DNA of 36,682 bases from an uncultured Bacteroides sp. (lineage in GTDB: Bacteria; Bacteroidota; Bacteroidia; Bacteroidales; Bacteroidaceae). Location: positions 1 to 36,682 of the forward strand of contig NZ_CABUHK010000060.1 in the NCBI RefSeq assembly GCF_902491285.1. The letters are read 5' to 3'. Each line of letters opens with the position of its first letter. The first letter of the stretch is position 1. Shown here piece after piece: positions 1-9,745 of the stretch. A program made the position numbers and the translations under genes. Below the pieces are notes generated by a model, which was not told the origin of the DNA, made no database searches, and worked only from the letters and a program-made list of their open reading frames with translations.

Positions 1-221
1 AGCCAAGATTCTTTATTCACAATAGAAGAAGTACCACCAAATTTGACGAAGAACCAAAAATCTTTTCTGGTTGCCATTTTAGTAATACGAAATAATTAAT
101 CGAATATGAGAGAACTAAATAATCTATTCAAAGAGGGACAGATGCTCTTTAAAGAACATTATTTGCATTCTATACAGACAAAAACGACCGATAATTCTAC
201 ATTCGGATAAATAAAATATTC
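1..221. other. Left-edge region, gene content unresolved
   Basis: Two mutually exclusive readings are possible here and neither is recognised. On the + strand, frame 1 is open from the window edge to a TAA at 97-99 (32 codons, ending VAILVIRNN), which could be the C-terminus of an upstream gene. It is followed by a 34-codon ORF at 106-210 starting MRELNNLFKEGQ. On the - strand, an ATG at 77-75 opens a frame to the window edge (MATRKDFWFFVKFGGTSS...), which would be the first 25 residues of a leftward gene. The minus reading has codons that look more Bacteroides-like, but this is a weak argument. A single TCGAATAT at 100-107 resembles the GAAT repeats before the first susC. Confidence 0.25.
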
Positions 222-229
222 TACATTTG
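222..229 (+). promoter_or_regulatory. Putative -7 element for the HTCS gene
   Basis: TACATTTG matches the Bacteroides primary sigma -7 consensus TAnnTTTG. It would place transcription start near 236, about 18 nt before the ATG at 255. No good -33 TTTG lies at the expected 18-19 bp spacing. Confidence 0.4.
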
Positions 230-254
230 TGACTGTTACTAATCTTTGAAAAAC

Positions 255-3200
255 ATGAAAAATACGACAAGGATTTATGCTTGCTTTAAGAGAGCATTTT
301 TATTTTTTGTTTTACTGTTAATGGTTGAGGTGTCTGATGCTGCCATACCTCATACTGTAACTTCCCATTTTAATTTTAAGCAGCTCACCATATTCAATAG
401 CCTTCTCACGGATGAAGTACAGAAAGTCTATCAGGACAAGGACGGATTTATGTGGTTTGCCACCCGTTATGGCTTTTTTAAGTATGACGGTTATCGGACT
501 ACGCTTTATAAATCCAACCTGTATTCTCCCGGCTTGCTTACCAATAATAATATTTATTGTCTGGGCGATGATAACGAGTTTAATCTTTGGATTGGTACTC
601 AGGAAGGATTGAACGTACTGAACAAGAAAACCGGTGAGATACGTAAATTCCAGTCCCCCGTCATTCCTAACAATATAGTTTCCTGTTTATTGGTGACCCG
701 GGATAATAGTGTTTGGATAGGAACTGATTCCGGACTCTGCCGATATATAGCCGAACGTGATTCTTTTGCAGTGTACGAGGCAGAAGCAACCGGTGGAGTG
801 CTGAACTACACAGCCATCAAGTCACTCTACGAAGATTCGGATGGAGACTTATGGATTGGAACCTGGGAAGCGGGGCTTTACCGCTATTCTCCGGGTGAAG
901 AAAAGTTTTATGCTTATCCTGCAATAAGCGACCGTAATTCGGCCCATGTAATCTATGAAGATTGTTATAAAAATATTTGGGTAGGCAGTTGGGCGCAGGG
1001 GCTTTTCAAAGTCTTGAATCCTAAAGACATGGAGAACGTTTCTTATGTCAACTATACGCACAAGACAGGCGACGCGAACTCCCTGTCGGACAACATCGTT
1101 TATGATATTTCGGAAGATGCCTATGCAAACACATTGTGGATTGGTACGCGTAGCGGCCTTAGTGTGATGGAACAGGAAAAACCGGGAGTCTTTATCAATT
1201 ACAATTCGAAGAATTCTCTTTATCATATCCCTTGTGATGAAATCAATTCTATCTTCCGGGATAGCTTTGGCAATATGTGGCTCGGTTCCATTGGGGGCGG
1301 TATCCTGATGACCGATACTTATGAACCTCTATTTATCCGCCATAGTCTTAATCTTCAGGATGAAGACATTCCCACCACATCGGTGAAAGCCTTGTTTGTA
1401 GACTCGGAACGTAATATTTGGCTGGGAATAGGAACTTATGGACTCGCTCGCCAGGACTATACCACAGGAGAGTTGACGCTCTATTCGCATATGCCCGAAT
1501 TTGCCGATATAGCATCCGTCCCGACAATAAATTCCATCATCCAACGGAGAAACGGAGAAATATGGTTCGGAACTTATGACGGCGGACTTTTCATTTACCG
1601 CAAAGACGAGAAAGTAAAGAATCTGCTTCCTGATGATTGTGACTTCATAGGCACTTCATGTGTATCCGCGCTTTACGAAGACGAAGCCGGCAATTGTTGG
1701 GTAGGTACCCGCGGAAGTCTTGGGATAAGAATGGCAGACGGTAAAGGGTATAAATTCGGATGGATGGACTTCGGCGACGGTTATTCTACGAACTGGATTT
1801 TTGTGAAAGATATTATAGAAGATAAAGACCATAATATATGGATAGCCACGTCAAACTTCGGAATTATCCATATTACAGGTGACCTCAACCAGCCTTCCAC
1901 ATTGAAGTACGCCAATTATAGCTTTCGTAATGGTAAATTACTGACCAACACCGTACTGTGTCTTTTCACCGACCAGCTTGGCAGATTATGGGCCGGAACG
2001 GAAGGGGGAGGACTATACCTCTACAACCGTGAAAAACAGCTTTTTGAAGAAAAGAACCGTGAATATAACATTCCGGGCGATATGGTGGGAAGCATTGAAG
2101 AAGATAAGAAAGGAAATCTTTGGCTGGGTACGAATGCGGGACTCGTGAAGTTGAGTGTACAGACAGCAGGAAAAGAACCTTCTGTCCGGGTATATACGGC
2201 AGCCGACGGATTGCAGGATAATTTTTTTATCGCGCAATCTTCCTGCAACTGGGACGGAGAGCTTTTCTTCGGTGGATACAAAGGATATAATAGTTTCTTC
2301 CCCGACCATATGGAAGACCGTCAATGCGAAGTTCCCTTCCTGATTACGGATATTAAAATATACAATCGCTCTTTCAATACACTTCCTAAGGAAGTCAGAC
2401 AGCGGATTTCTCCCTATATGCCCTCTTTCACCGAGCGGATAGAACTGCCGCATGAATACAATAATTTCAGTATAGAATTTGCCGCGCTCACTTATAAAAA
2501 TCCTGAACTGAATCAGTATGCGTATCGACTGGATGGCTTCGATAAGGAGTGGCAATATACCAATGCCGAACGGCGTTTTGCTTACTACAACAACCTGAAA
2601 AGCGGAACTTATAAATTCCAGTTGAAGGCTGCCAACGAGAACGGAATGTGGAGCGGCTATATCCGCGAGTTGACCGTCGTGGTACTTCCTCCCTTGTGGG
2701 CGACTTGGTGGGCTTACCTTATTTATATAACCATCGTACTTATTATAGGCTTCTATCTGTATCGTGCAGCCAAGAATCGTATATTATTGCGAAACGAACT
2801 TCGCTTGCGTAAAATGGAAAAGGCAAAAGCGGAAGAGCTGAATCATGCCAAGTTGCAGTTCTTCACCAACATTACTCATGAATTACTGACGCCGCTGACT
2901 ATCATTTCCGCCACAGTAGACGAGTTGAAAGTTCAGGCTCCCGACCATGACGACCTCTATTCTGTAATGAGCAGTAATATTCACCGGCTGATTCGACTTT
3001 TGCAGCAGATACTGGAATTCCGCAAGGCAGAGACAGGCAATCTCAAACTCCGTGTATCGCCGGGTGACATTGCGGCTTTTGTCAGGAACGAAGCCGAGAG
3101 TTTCCAACCATTAATCAAAAAGAGGAAAATACACTTCTCCGTTATCTGTGACCCGGATTCCGTCATTGGCTATTTCGACCCGGACAAACTGGATAAGATT

Positions 3201-4406
3201 ATCTATAATCTCCTTTCCAATGCAGCCAAGTATAACCGTGAGAACGGATATATACAGGTAAACCTTTCTTATGCGGACAATCAGGATTTTATTCTTCTCC
3301 GCATCAAAGATAATGGAAAAGGAATCGCGAAGGAAAAGCAGAAAACCCTCTTCCAACGCTTCTACGAAGGTGATTACCGACGGTCGAATACTATCGGTAC
3401 GGGCATCGGGCTTTCATTGGTCAAAGACCTGGTGGAGTTGCACGGCGGGACAATCACCGTGGAAAGTGAAATGGACAGAGGTACGGAATTTATTGTCATG
3501 CTGCCTATCGACCGTTCTTATTTTGAAGAAGAGCAGATAGATGATGAAGCGATTCTTCCCGTACAGAAAGTGATTGATTATGAAGAACCGGAAGAAGTTG
3601 TTCATGTTCCGTCTGCCGGCAATGAAGAAAACACAATTCTGCTGGTAGAAGATAATGAAGAATTGTTGCAGTTGATGGTGAAACTTCTGAAGCGTGATTA
3701 CAATGTTTTCACTGCCGAGAATGGGAAAGAGGCCATTGTCGTTTTAGAGAATGAGGACATCGACCTGATTGTCTCGGATGTGATGATGCCTGAGATGGAC
3801 GGTATAGAGTTCTGCAAATATGTGAAAGGGAAATTGGAAATCAGCCATATTCCGGTCATCTTACTGACCGCCAAGAATAAGGAAGAAGACCGTGCGGAAG
3901 CCTATGAAGTGGGAGCAGATGCTTTTCTCAGCAAACCGTTTAATCTGGCAGTGCTGCATGCCCGCATCCGCAATCTGTTGAAGTATAAGGAAAGAATGGC
4001 GCATGACTTCAAAAATCAACTCGTTTTTGAGGTGAAAGACTTGAACTACACCAGCCTTGATGAAGATTTTATGCAACGGGCTATCGACTGTGTGAATAAT
4101 CATTTGGATGATTGCGACTTCGACCAGCCGCAGTTTGCCGAAGAAATGAGAACCAGTAAATCTACTTTATATAAGAAACTGAAGTCTTTGACGGGACTCA
4201 ACACATCTGCCTTTATCCGTAACGTTCGCCTGAAAGCGGCTTGCCGGATTATGGAAGAAAAAGGAACGGCAGTGCGTGTATCCGAATTAGCGTATGCGGT
4301 AGGATTTAATGACCCCAAATATTTCAGTTCCTGCTTCAAGAAAGAATTCGGAATGTTACCTTCCGAATATATCGAACGTTTTATTCAGAATGAAGAGAAG
4401 GATTGA
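255..4406 (+). CDS. Hybrid two-component system sensor/regulator (HTCS) of the AGP-type PUL
   Basis: This is a one-protein signalling system that spans the inner membrane, senses a glycan fragment in the periplasm and activates its PUL. The ATG at 255 is preferred to the in-frame TTG at 246 because it directly precedes a signal peptide (MKNTTRIYACFKRAFLFFVLL), giving 1383 aa. In order it has a signal peptide, about 14 Reg_prop-type propeller repeats (many copies of LWIGT, LWLG and similar), a Y_Y_Y domain (about 710-800), one membrane helix (about 812-838), a HisKA domain with H875 in NITHELLTPL, and an HATPase with N box NLLSNAAKYN and G boxes DNGKGIA and GTGIGLSLV. A receiver follows with phospho-acceptor D1175 in SDVMMPEMDG and lysine in LSKPF, then a C-terminal AraC-type HTH (about 1280-1380) ending KKEFGMLPSEYIERF. 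All catalytic motifs are intact. It sits upstream of and codirectional with the susC genes. The family is certain. The inducing ligand (an arabinogalactan oligosaccharide) is inferred from the neighbours. Confidence 0.96.
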   Translation: MKNTTRIYACFKRAFLFFVLLLMVEVSDAAIPHTVTSHFNFKQLTIFNSLLTDEVQKVYQDKDGFMWFATRYGFFKYDGYRTTLYKSNLYSPGLLTNNNIYCLGDDNEFNLWIGTQEGLNVLNKKTGEIRKFQSPVIPNNIVSCLLVTRDNSVWIGTDSGLCRYIAERDSFAVYEAEATGGVLNYTAIKSLYEDSDGDLWIGTWEAGLYRYSPGEEKFYAYPAISDRNSAHVIYEDCYKNIWVGSWAQGLFKVLNPKDMENVSYVNYTHKTGDANSLSDNIVYDISEDAYANTLWIGTRSGLSVMEQEKPGVFINYNSKNSLYHIPCDEINSIFRDSFGNMWLGSIGGGILMTDTYEPLFIRHSLNLQDEDIPTTSVKALFVDSERNIWLGIGTYGLARQDYTTGELTLYSHMPEFADIASVPTINSIIQRRNGEIWFGTYDGGLFIYRKDEKVKNLLPDDCDFIGTSCVSALYEDEAGNCWVGTRGSLGIRMADGKGYKFGWMDFGDGYSTNWIFVKDIIEDKDHNIWIATSNFGIIHITGDLNQPSTLKYANYSFRNGKLLTNTVLCLFTDQLGRLWAGTEGGGLYLYNREKQLFEEKNREYNIPGDMVGSIEEDKKGNLWLGTNAGLVKLSVQTAGKEPSVRVYTAADGLQDNFFIAQSSCNWDGELFFGGYKGYNSFFPDHMEDRQCEVPFLITDIKIYNRSFNTLPKEVRQRISPYMPSFTERIELPHEYNNFSIEFAALTYKNPELNQYAYRLDGFDKEWQYTNAERRFAYYNNLKSGTYKFQLKAANENGMWSGYIRELTVVVLPPLWATWWAYLIYITIVLIIGFYLYRAAKNRILLRNELRLRKMEKAKAEELNHAKLQFFTNITHELLTPLTIISATVDELKVQAPDHDDLYSVMSSNIHRLIRLLQQILEFRKAETGNLKLRVSPGDIAAFVRNEAESFQPLIKKRKIHFSVICDPDSVIGYFDPDKLDKIIYNLLSNAAKYNRENGYIQVNLSYADNQDFILLRIKDNGKGIAKEKQKTLFQRFYEGDYRRSNTIGTGIGLSLVKDLVELHGGTITVESEMDRGTEFIVMLPIDRSYFEEEQIDDEAILPVQKVIDYEEPEEVVHVPSAGNEENTILLVEDNEELLQLMVKLLKRDYNVFTAENGKEAIVVLENEDIDLIVSDVMMPEMDGIEFCKYVKGKLEISHIPVILLTAKNKEEDRAEAYEVGADAFLSKPFNLAVLHARIRNLLKYKERMAHDFKNQLVFEVKDLNYTSLDEDFMQRAIDCVNNHLDDCDFDQPQFAEEMRTSKSTLYKKLKSLTGLNTSAFIRNVRLKAACRIMEEKGTAVRVSELAYAVGFNDPKYFSSCFKKEFGMLPSEYIERFIQNEEKD

Positions 4407-4459
4407 TTCCTTCTCTTTTATTTGTCCGGTATATTGCCGTCGTGAGAGGGCTTTTTATG

Positions 4460-4513
4460 TCGAATTATCATTCAATTTAGTGGAATATCTAAAATTCAAC
4501 CTCGAATAAGTAT
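4460..4513 (+). promoter_or_regulatory. Candidate HTCS operator: three GAAT repeats at 21-bp spacing
   Basis: Three direct repeats of consensus T(C/G)GAATWW begin at 4460 (TCGAATTATCAT), 4481 (TGGAATATCTAA) and 4502 (TCGAATAAGTAT), exactly 21 bp apart. Two ATTC half-sites at 4470 and 4494 add dyad character. AraC-family proteins often bind direct half-sites two helical turns apart just upstream of the core promoter, which is the geometry here. Assigning this site to the HTCS is inference. Confidence 0.45.
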
Positions 4514-4542
4514 GATTGGAGTCCGGTTGGAGGGCGATTGCC

Positions 4543-4550
4543 TATGTTTG
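4543..4550 (+). promoter_or_regulatory. Putative main PUL promoter (-7 element) before the first susC
   Basis: TATGTTTG is a perfect TAnnTTTG element about 66 bp upstream of the first susC ATG. No TTTG lies at the expected -33 position, as would suit an activator-dependent promoter. Transcription would start near 4557, leaving a leader of about 60 nt. Confidence 0.5.
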
Positions 4551-4616
4551 CAGTGGTTGTTCGGGATAGAAGAACCACGTAGTTTATTTAATGTTTAATC
4601 TTAATGTTTATACTAA

Positions 4617-7600
4617 ATGGAAAAACAAAAGACCTTCCATGAAAGACAAGTGGGAAATAAATATCGGTTGATTCCGGTAGTGCTCTCATTGTTCTTATTT
4701 CTTTTGATTCCTCTGAAAGGCTATGGTGACGAAAGTCCGATGCCAGAGGTAATGCAACAAAATTCCAAAGTGAAAGGTACGGTGAAAGATGCTCATGGGG
4801 AGCCTGTCATTGGAGCGAATGTGACGGTAGTGGGTACTTCCAGTGGCTCGATTACCGATATGGATGGAAACTTCTCTGTGGATGCGGCGCCGGGCGCGAA
4901 AATTAAAGTTAGTTTTATAGGTTACAAAGACCAGATAGTAACGGTCAGAAAAGGTATTAGTCTCCATATAGTATTAGAAGAAGACGCGTTGTCATTGGGA
5001 GAAGTCGAAGTCGTAGCTTACGGTGTGCAGAAGAAAGTATCCATTACAGGTGCTATCTCCTCTATGAAAGGAGATGATTTGTTGAAAACTCCTGCCGGTT
5101 CTATTTCCAATATCCTGTCCGGGCAGGTGACGGGTATTTCTTCCGTGCAGTATTCCGGTGAGCCGGGGGCCGATGCTGCCGATATCTATGTGCGTGGTAT
5201 TGCTACATGGCAAGATGCCTCTCCGTTGATTCAGGTGGATGGCGTAGAACGTGATATGTCGCAAATCGACCCCAATGAAATTGAAAGCGTGACTATTCTT
5301 AAAGACGCTTCAGCTACGGCGGTATTTGGTGTGCGTGGTGCGAATGGTGTAATTCTTATCACCACCAAGCGTGGTGCGCAGGGAAAGGCAAAAGTTTCTT
5401 TCTCTACTTCCGTCGGTGTGAACTTGCGTACAAAGGAACTGGAATTTGCCAATTCCTACCAGTATGCTTCTTATTATAATATGATGAAAGTCGGCGATGG
5501 CGGTAATCCTGTTTTCACAGATGACCAACTCACGACTTTTCGTGACCAGACCAATCCTTTGCTCTATCCGGACATTAACTGGATTGACTATTGTATGAAT
5601 AAGGCTGCTTTCCAGTCGCAACACAATGTCAACATCTCCGGTGGTACGGACAATATGCGCTATTTTGTATCCGCAGGTATGTTTACCCAAGGCGGTATGT
5701 TCAAGCAGTTCAATGCCGGTGAGGATTTCGACTTCGATTATAAGCGTTATAATTATCGTGCCAACTTAGATTTTGATGTCACTAAGACCACACTGCTTTC
5801 AGTGAATATCGGTGGTCGTATCGAAGTGAAGCGTACTCCCGAATCGGGAGAAGACCAAAACCAGTTGTTTCGTAAACTTTATTGGGCAGTTCCTTTTGCG
5901 GGTGCCGGTATCGTAGATGGCAACCGGGTGGTGTCCAACTCGACATATCTTCCGTTCACAGGCGCCGATGGGTTGAACTCTTATTATGGTAAAGGTTTCC
6001 GTACATTGACAACCAATGTGTTGAATCTTGACTTAATTCTCGACCAGAAACTGGATTTTATAACAAAGGGACTTTCTGTTAAACTGAAAGGGTCATACAA
6101 TTCAGAATATGCGACTACAAAGAAAGCCAGTTCTTCCATAGCCTACTATGTGCCGGTTACTGATGACAAGGGCGCCGTTACCTTCCGTAAAGAAGGAAGC
6201 GACAGTCAGTTGAGTTATAGTGATGGCGATTTCGGCAAGGCGCGTAACTGGTATATGGAGTTGGCTTTAAGCTACAACCGCAAATTTGGCGACCACAATG
6301 TAAGCGGACTTATGCTTTACAATCAATCGAAGAAATATTATCCGGGCGGAACGTATTCTTATATTCCTTCAGGCTATGTAGGTCTTGTAGGACGTGTCAC
6401 TTACGACTGGAAAACACGCTATATGGCGGAGTTCAACGCCGGTTACAATGGTTCCGAGAACTTTGCTCCCGGCAAGCGTTATGGTTTCTTCCCGGCAGGT
6501 TCGATAGGATGGGTAGTCAGTGAAGAACCTTTCTTCGCCCCTTTGAAGAAAGCGTTGAATTATCTCAAAGTCCGTGCGTCAGTAGGTATGGTAGGTAACG
6601 ACAAGATGGGAGATAAACGCTTCTTGTATCTGCCCGGTTCTTATGGTTACGGTTCGGGAAGCAATCAGAATACTCACGGATATTATTTCGGACAGAACGT
6701 AAATGCCATCAAGCCCGGTGCGTATGAGGCTACTAACTCAAATCCGGACGCTACGTGGGAGACTTCTGTCAAGCAGAACTATGGTATTGACCTGACAATC
6801 TTGAATGAACGCTTGAGTATTTCCGCCGATTATTTTGTAGAAAACCGTAAGGATATTCTAGTTGAACCGGATTATCTTCCTTCTATATTGGGTATGACAC
6901 TTCCGGTAGTCAATGTAGGTAAGGCGAAGAATGAAGGTATTGAACTGCAATTGAAGTGGAATGATAATCTAAGTAAAGAGTTCCGTTATTGGGCTAACTT
7001 TAACCTCTCTTATGCAACCAACAAGATTGTATATATGAATGAAGTAGCTCAGGATGAACCGTGGATGTATAAGACAGGACGCCGTATCGGTTCGCGTTCG
7101 ATGTATAAATTCTGGGGATTTTATGATGAAACGGCTGATATGCGTCATCAGGAAGAATTCGGACGCGCCATTGCCGACCATGGAATTACTTTATCACCGG
7201 GTGATGCAGTGTATGTAGACTTGAATGGTGATGGAAAAATAAATGGTAATGACTATACACGCAATATCGGTTTCACCGATGTGCCGGAATATACGGCAGG
7301 TCTGAATGTAGGATTCTCATGGAAGAATTTCGATTTCTCCATGCAGTGGACGGGTGCCTGGAATGTAGACCGTATGTTGAGTGAGTTCAGACAACCGCTG
7401 GGTGATACGCAGCAGAAAGGTTTGCTGCTTTATCAATACGAAAACACATGGCGTTCTTCCGAAGATACTTTCACCGCAAAGTTCCCGCGTATAACGGAAA
7501 GCCATGCGAAGAATAACTATGCCGGTTCTGATTTGTATCTGATTAACGCGAGTTACTTGCGTCTGAAAAATGTAGAGATTGGCTATAACTTCGATTTCCC

Positions 7601-7766
7601 TTTCATGAGGAAACTCAAGTTAAGCGATTGTCGCTTGTATGTGAATGGCTACAACCTGTTGACTTTTACGGGATATGACTGGGGCGACCCGGAAAACCGT
7701 CAGAGTGACCGTCCTAACTATCCGCTCACCCGTGTCTTTAATATCGGTTTGAAGTTAGGATTCTAA
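4617..7766 (+). CDS. SusC-like TonB-dependent outer-membrane glycan transporter, first copy
   Basis: This is the 1049-residue outer-membrane barrel that imports oligosaccharides, capped by the adjacent SusD. The N-terminus has a hydrophobic signal segment (about 18-38), then a CarboxypepD_reg-like domain (about 50-125, with VKGTVKDAHGEPVIGANVTV and FIGYKDQIV). Next is the classic SusC junction EVEVVAYGVQKKVSITGAIS, which serves as the TonB-box/plug start. The plug (about 135-250) carries ILSGQVTGISS, IYVRGIATW, PLIQVDGVER and DPNEIESVTILKDASATAVFG, and a long beta-barrel ends VFNIGLKLGF. It is the first gene after the putative HTCS-controlled promoter. SusD follows after 32 bp. No truncation is seen. 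The substrate is inferred from the locus to be arabinogalactan pieces. Confidence 0.96.
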   Translation: MEKQKTFHERQVGNKYRLIPVVLSLFLFLLIPLKGYGDESPMPEVMQQNSKVKGTVKDAHGEPVIGANVTVVGTSSGSITDMDGNFSVDAAPGAKIKVSFIGYKDQIVTVRKGISLHIVLEEDALSLGEVEVVAYGVQKKVSITGAISSMKGDDLLKTPAGSISNILSGQVTGISSVQYSGEPGADAADIYVRGIATWQDASPLIQVDGVERDMSQIDPNEIESVTILKDASATAVFGVRGANGVILITTKRGAQGKAKVSFSTSVGVNLRTKELEFANSYQYASYYNMMKVGDGGNPVFTDDQLTTFRDQTNPLLYPDINWIDYCMNKAAFQSQHNVNISGGTDNMRYFVSAGMFTQGGMFKQFNAGEDFDFDYKRYNYRANLDFDVTKTTLLSVNIGGRIEVKRTPESGEDQNQLFRKLYWAVPFAGAGIVDGNRVVSNSTYLPFTGADGLNSYYGKGFRTLTTNVLNLDLILDQKLDFITKGLSVKLKGSYNSEYATTKKASSSIAYYVPVTDDKGAVTFRKEGSDSQLSYSDGDFGKARNWYMELALSYNRKFGDHNVSGLMLYNQSKKYYPGGTYSYIPSGYVGLVGRVTYDWKTRYMAEFNAGYNGSENFAPGKRYGFFPAGSIGWVVSEEPFFAPLKKALNYLKVRASVGMVGNDKMGDKRFLYLPGSYGYGSGSNQNTHGYYFGQNVNAIKPGAYEATNSNPDATWETSVKQNYGIDLTILNERLSISADYFVENRKDILVEPDYLPSILGMTLPVVNVGKAKNEGIELQLKWNDNLSKEFRYWANFNLSYATNKIVYMNEVAQDEPWMYKTGRRIGSRSMYKFWGFYDETADMRHQEEFGRAIADHGITLSPGDAVYVDLNGDGKINGNDYTRNIGFTDVPEYTAGLNVGFSWKNFDFSMQWTGAWNVDRMLSEFRQPLGDTQQKGLLLYQYENTWRSSEDTFTAKFPRITESHAKNNYAGSDLYLINASYLRLKNVEIGYNFDFPFMRKLKLSDCRLYVNGYNLLTFTGYDWGDPENRQSDRPNYPLTRVFNIGLKLGF

Positions 7767-7798
7767 TATCTTCATTTTAGCTTAAAAACAAAAAGAAT

Positions 7799-9706
7799 AT
7801 GAAACATTTGACTAAATGGTTTATAACGGCCTTTGCAGGAATCGCAATCTTTTCTGCATCCTGTGTCGATGAAATAAAATTCGGCGATAGTTTTCTTGAA
7901 AAAGCACCGTCTTCGGGTGAATTGAATAAGGACTCTATTTTTGGAAAAGCCGAGTATGCCCGTGCATTCCTTTGGGATGCTTACAACAAACTCTATTTCG
8001 GTTTGCCTTATTACTGGGATTCCTGGAATAAAGGAATGAATACCGGTATGTTTGAAACGATGTCCGATTGTTGGCATAGCCATAACAGTTGGGACGGTGT
8101 GAATCGTTTATATTACTCGGGTGCTTACAAGGCCAGTGATGAAGATGATTCGAATGAGACTCGTTTCAGCTATACAAAAGACAGATGTTGGGAGGCTATC
8201 CGCCAGTCATTGACATTTATTGAGAATGTGAACCTTGTGCCTGATATGGATGATGAAGAGAAGGCACGTCTCACGGCGGAAGCGAAGGTTGTCATAGCTT
8301 CCCGTTACTTTGACCTTTTCCGCCATTTCGGTGGTCTTCCGTTGTTGGAAAAAGCATACGATGTTCAGGCAGAATATGAGCTACCCCGCGCTACTGCGGA
8401 AGCTACGGCAGAATTTATGATTCGTATGCTGGACGAAGCTGCCGATACGCCGTCTCTTCCCTGGAGCTTGGGAGCAGATGACGTCAACTGGCAGGGGCGT
8501 TTCACCAAAGCTGCTGCTATGGCCTTGAAATGCAAAGTGTTGCTGTTTGCGGCCAGTCCGTTGTTCAATGATAATGAACCGTATTGCACGGAATCTCCTC
8601 AAGAAGCGGTGACAAATCATCAGGTGTGGTATGGCGGTTACAAGTCAGATTGGTGGACACGCTGTTGGAATGCTTGCAATGCATTTTTTACCGAGTTGGA
8701 AACCAGTGGCGGTTATTCATTGATGGAAGCCAGCGGCACTACCAGCGCTGCTTATCGCGACGCCTTCAATAAAGCCTATTTTATTCGCCAGAATAATACG
8801 GAAGTCTTGATTTCAACCCGTGTCTCCGGACAGCATGGAAGTTGGTGGTTCCAATGGACAGACTTCGTTGGCAACGGTGGATATACTCCGACACTGGAAT
8901 ATATGAAAATGTTCCCGATGAGTGATGGAACTCCGTTTACGGATGCTCTCCTGGCAGATGGCGGCGACCCGTTCTTCACAGATAATGATTATAACAAACC
9001 GGTTCGTGACCCACGCTTGTATGAAACTATGTTGGTGAATGGAGCAAGCTACGGTGACCACGCTGCCGAACTATGGACAGGCGGACGTGAGAATGAGAAT
9101 AGCACGAGCACTGAAACGGGCACGACAGCTACCGGATTCCGTCTTTATAAATTCTATAAGGAAGGTTCCCTTTCCGGCATTTATCCGCATTGGCCTTATC
9201 TGCGCCTTGCCGAGGTATATCTGATTTATGCGGAAGCCTGCCTGAAAGCAAAGAATGATTTGGCAGGAGCTATCAAACAGGTGAATACGGTACGTTCCCG
9301 TGTAGGTCTGGGAGGTTTGGCAGAATGTAATCCGGGTAAGAACCTGACTGGCGATGCCGATGCCCTGTTGGAAGAAATTCTCCGGGAACGCGCTTGTGAA
9401 CTGGGATTGGAAGATGTCCGCCTGTTTGACATGATTCGCTATAAACGTGCCGATTTGTTCAGGGCTCCGTTGCACGGACTGATGATTTACCGTAATGACG
9501 GCGGTGGTAATACTCCGTGGTCGGGTACGAGTGGCAACAGTGCGTCCTTCCCGAATAAACCTTCGGATTTCAAGTATGAGCCTTTCACGATTCGGAGTAT
9601 CGCCCGTTCGTGGTGGAGCAACTTTAGCCCGAAGTGGTATTTGCAGGCTTTCCCGCCTTCCGAAGTGAACAAGGGATATGGATTGACACAAAATCCGGGT
9701 TGGTAA
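7799..9706 (+). CDS. SusD-like (RagB/SusD) surface glycan-binding lipoprotein, first copy
   Basis: This 635-residue outer-membrane lipoprotein is predicted to be the hinged lid of the preceding SusC. It starts with a lipoprotein signal ending FSASC (Cys about residue 22), followed by the usual SusD features: a TPR-rich N-terminal half (WEAIRQSLTFIENV, then LTAEAKVVIASRYFDLFRHFGGLPLL) and the conserved late segment WPYLRLAEVYLIYAEACLKA with INTVRSRVGL-like and EILRERACELGLEDVRLFDMIRYKR motifs. It ends LTQNPGW, the typical SusD terminus. It lies 32 bp after its susC. At 635 residues it is somewhat long for a SusD, with extra loops around 280-350. The family is certain and the ligand is inferred from context. 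Confidence 0.95.
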   Translation: MKHLTKWFITAFAGIAIFSASCVDEIKFGDSFLEKAPSSGELNKDSIFGKAEYARAFLWDAYNKLYFGLPYYWDSWNKGMNTGMFETMSDCWHSHNSWDGVNRLYYSGAYKASDEDDSNETRFSYTKDRCWEAIRQSLTFIENVNLVPDMDDEEKARLTAEAKVVIASRYFDLFRHFGGLPLLEKAYDVQAEYELPRATAEATAEFMIRMLDEAADTPSLPWSLGADDVNWQGRFTKAAAMALKCKVLLFAASPLFNDNEPYCTESPQEAVTNHQVWYGGYKSDWWTRCWNACNAFFTELETSGGYSLMEASGTTSAAYRDAFNKAYFIRQNNTEVLISTRVSGQHGSWWFQWTDFVGNGGYTPTLEYMKMFPMSDGTPFTDALLADGGDPFFTDNDYNKPVRDPRLYETMLVNGASYGDHAAELWTGGRENENSTSTETGTTATGFRLYKFYKEGSLSGIYPHWPYLRLAEVYLIYAEACLKAKNDLAGAIKQVNTVRSRVGLGGLAECNPGKNLTGDADALLEEILRERACELGLEDVRLFDMIRYKRADLFRAPLHGLMIYRNDGGGNTPWSGTSGNSASFPNKPSDFKYEPFTIRSIARSWWSNFSPKWYLQAFPPSEVNKGYGLTQNPGW

Positions 9707-9745
9707 TGTTGGACAGAAACAACGGTTAATTTTAGAAAGAACAAT

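Noticed and set aside
246..254. TTG start for the HTCS
   Set aside because: The ATG at 255 directly precedes the signal peptide. The TTG would add only three residues.
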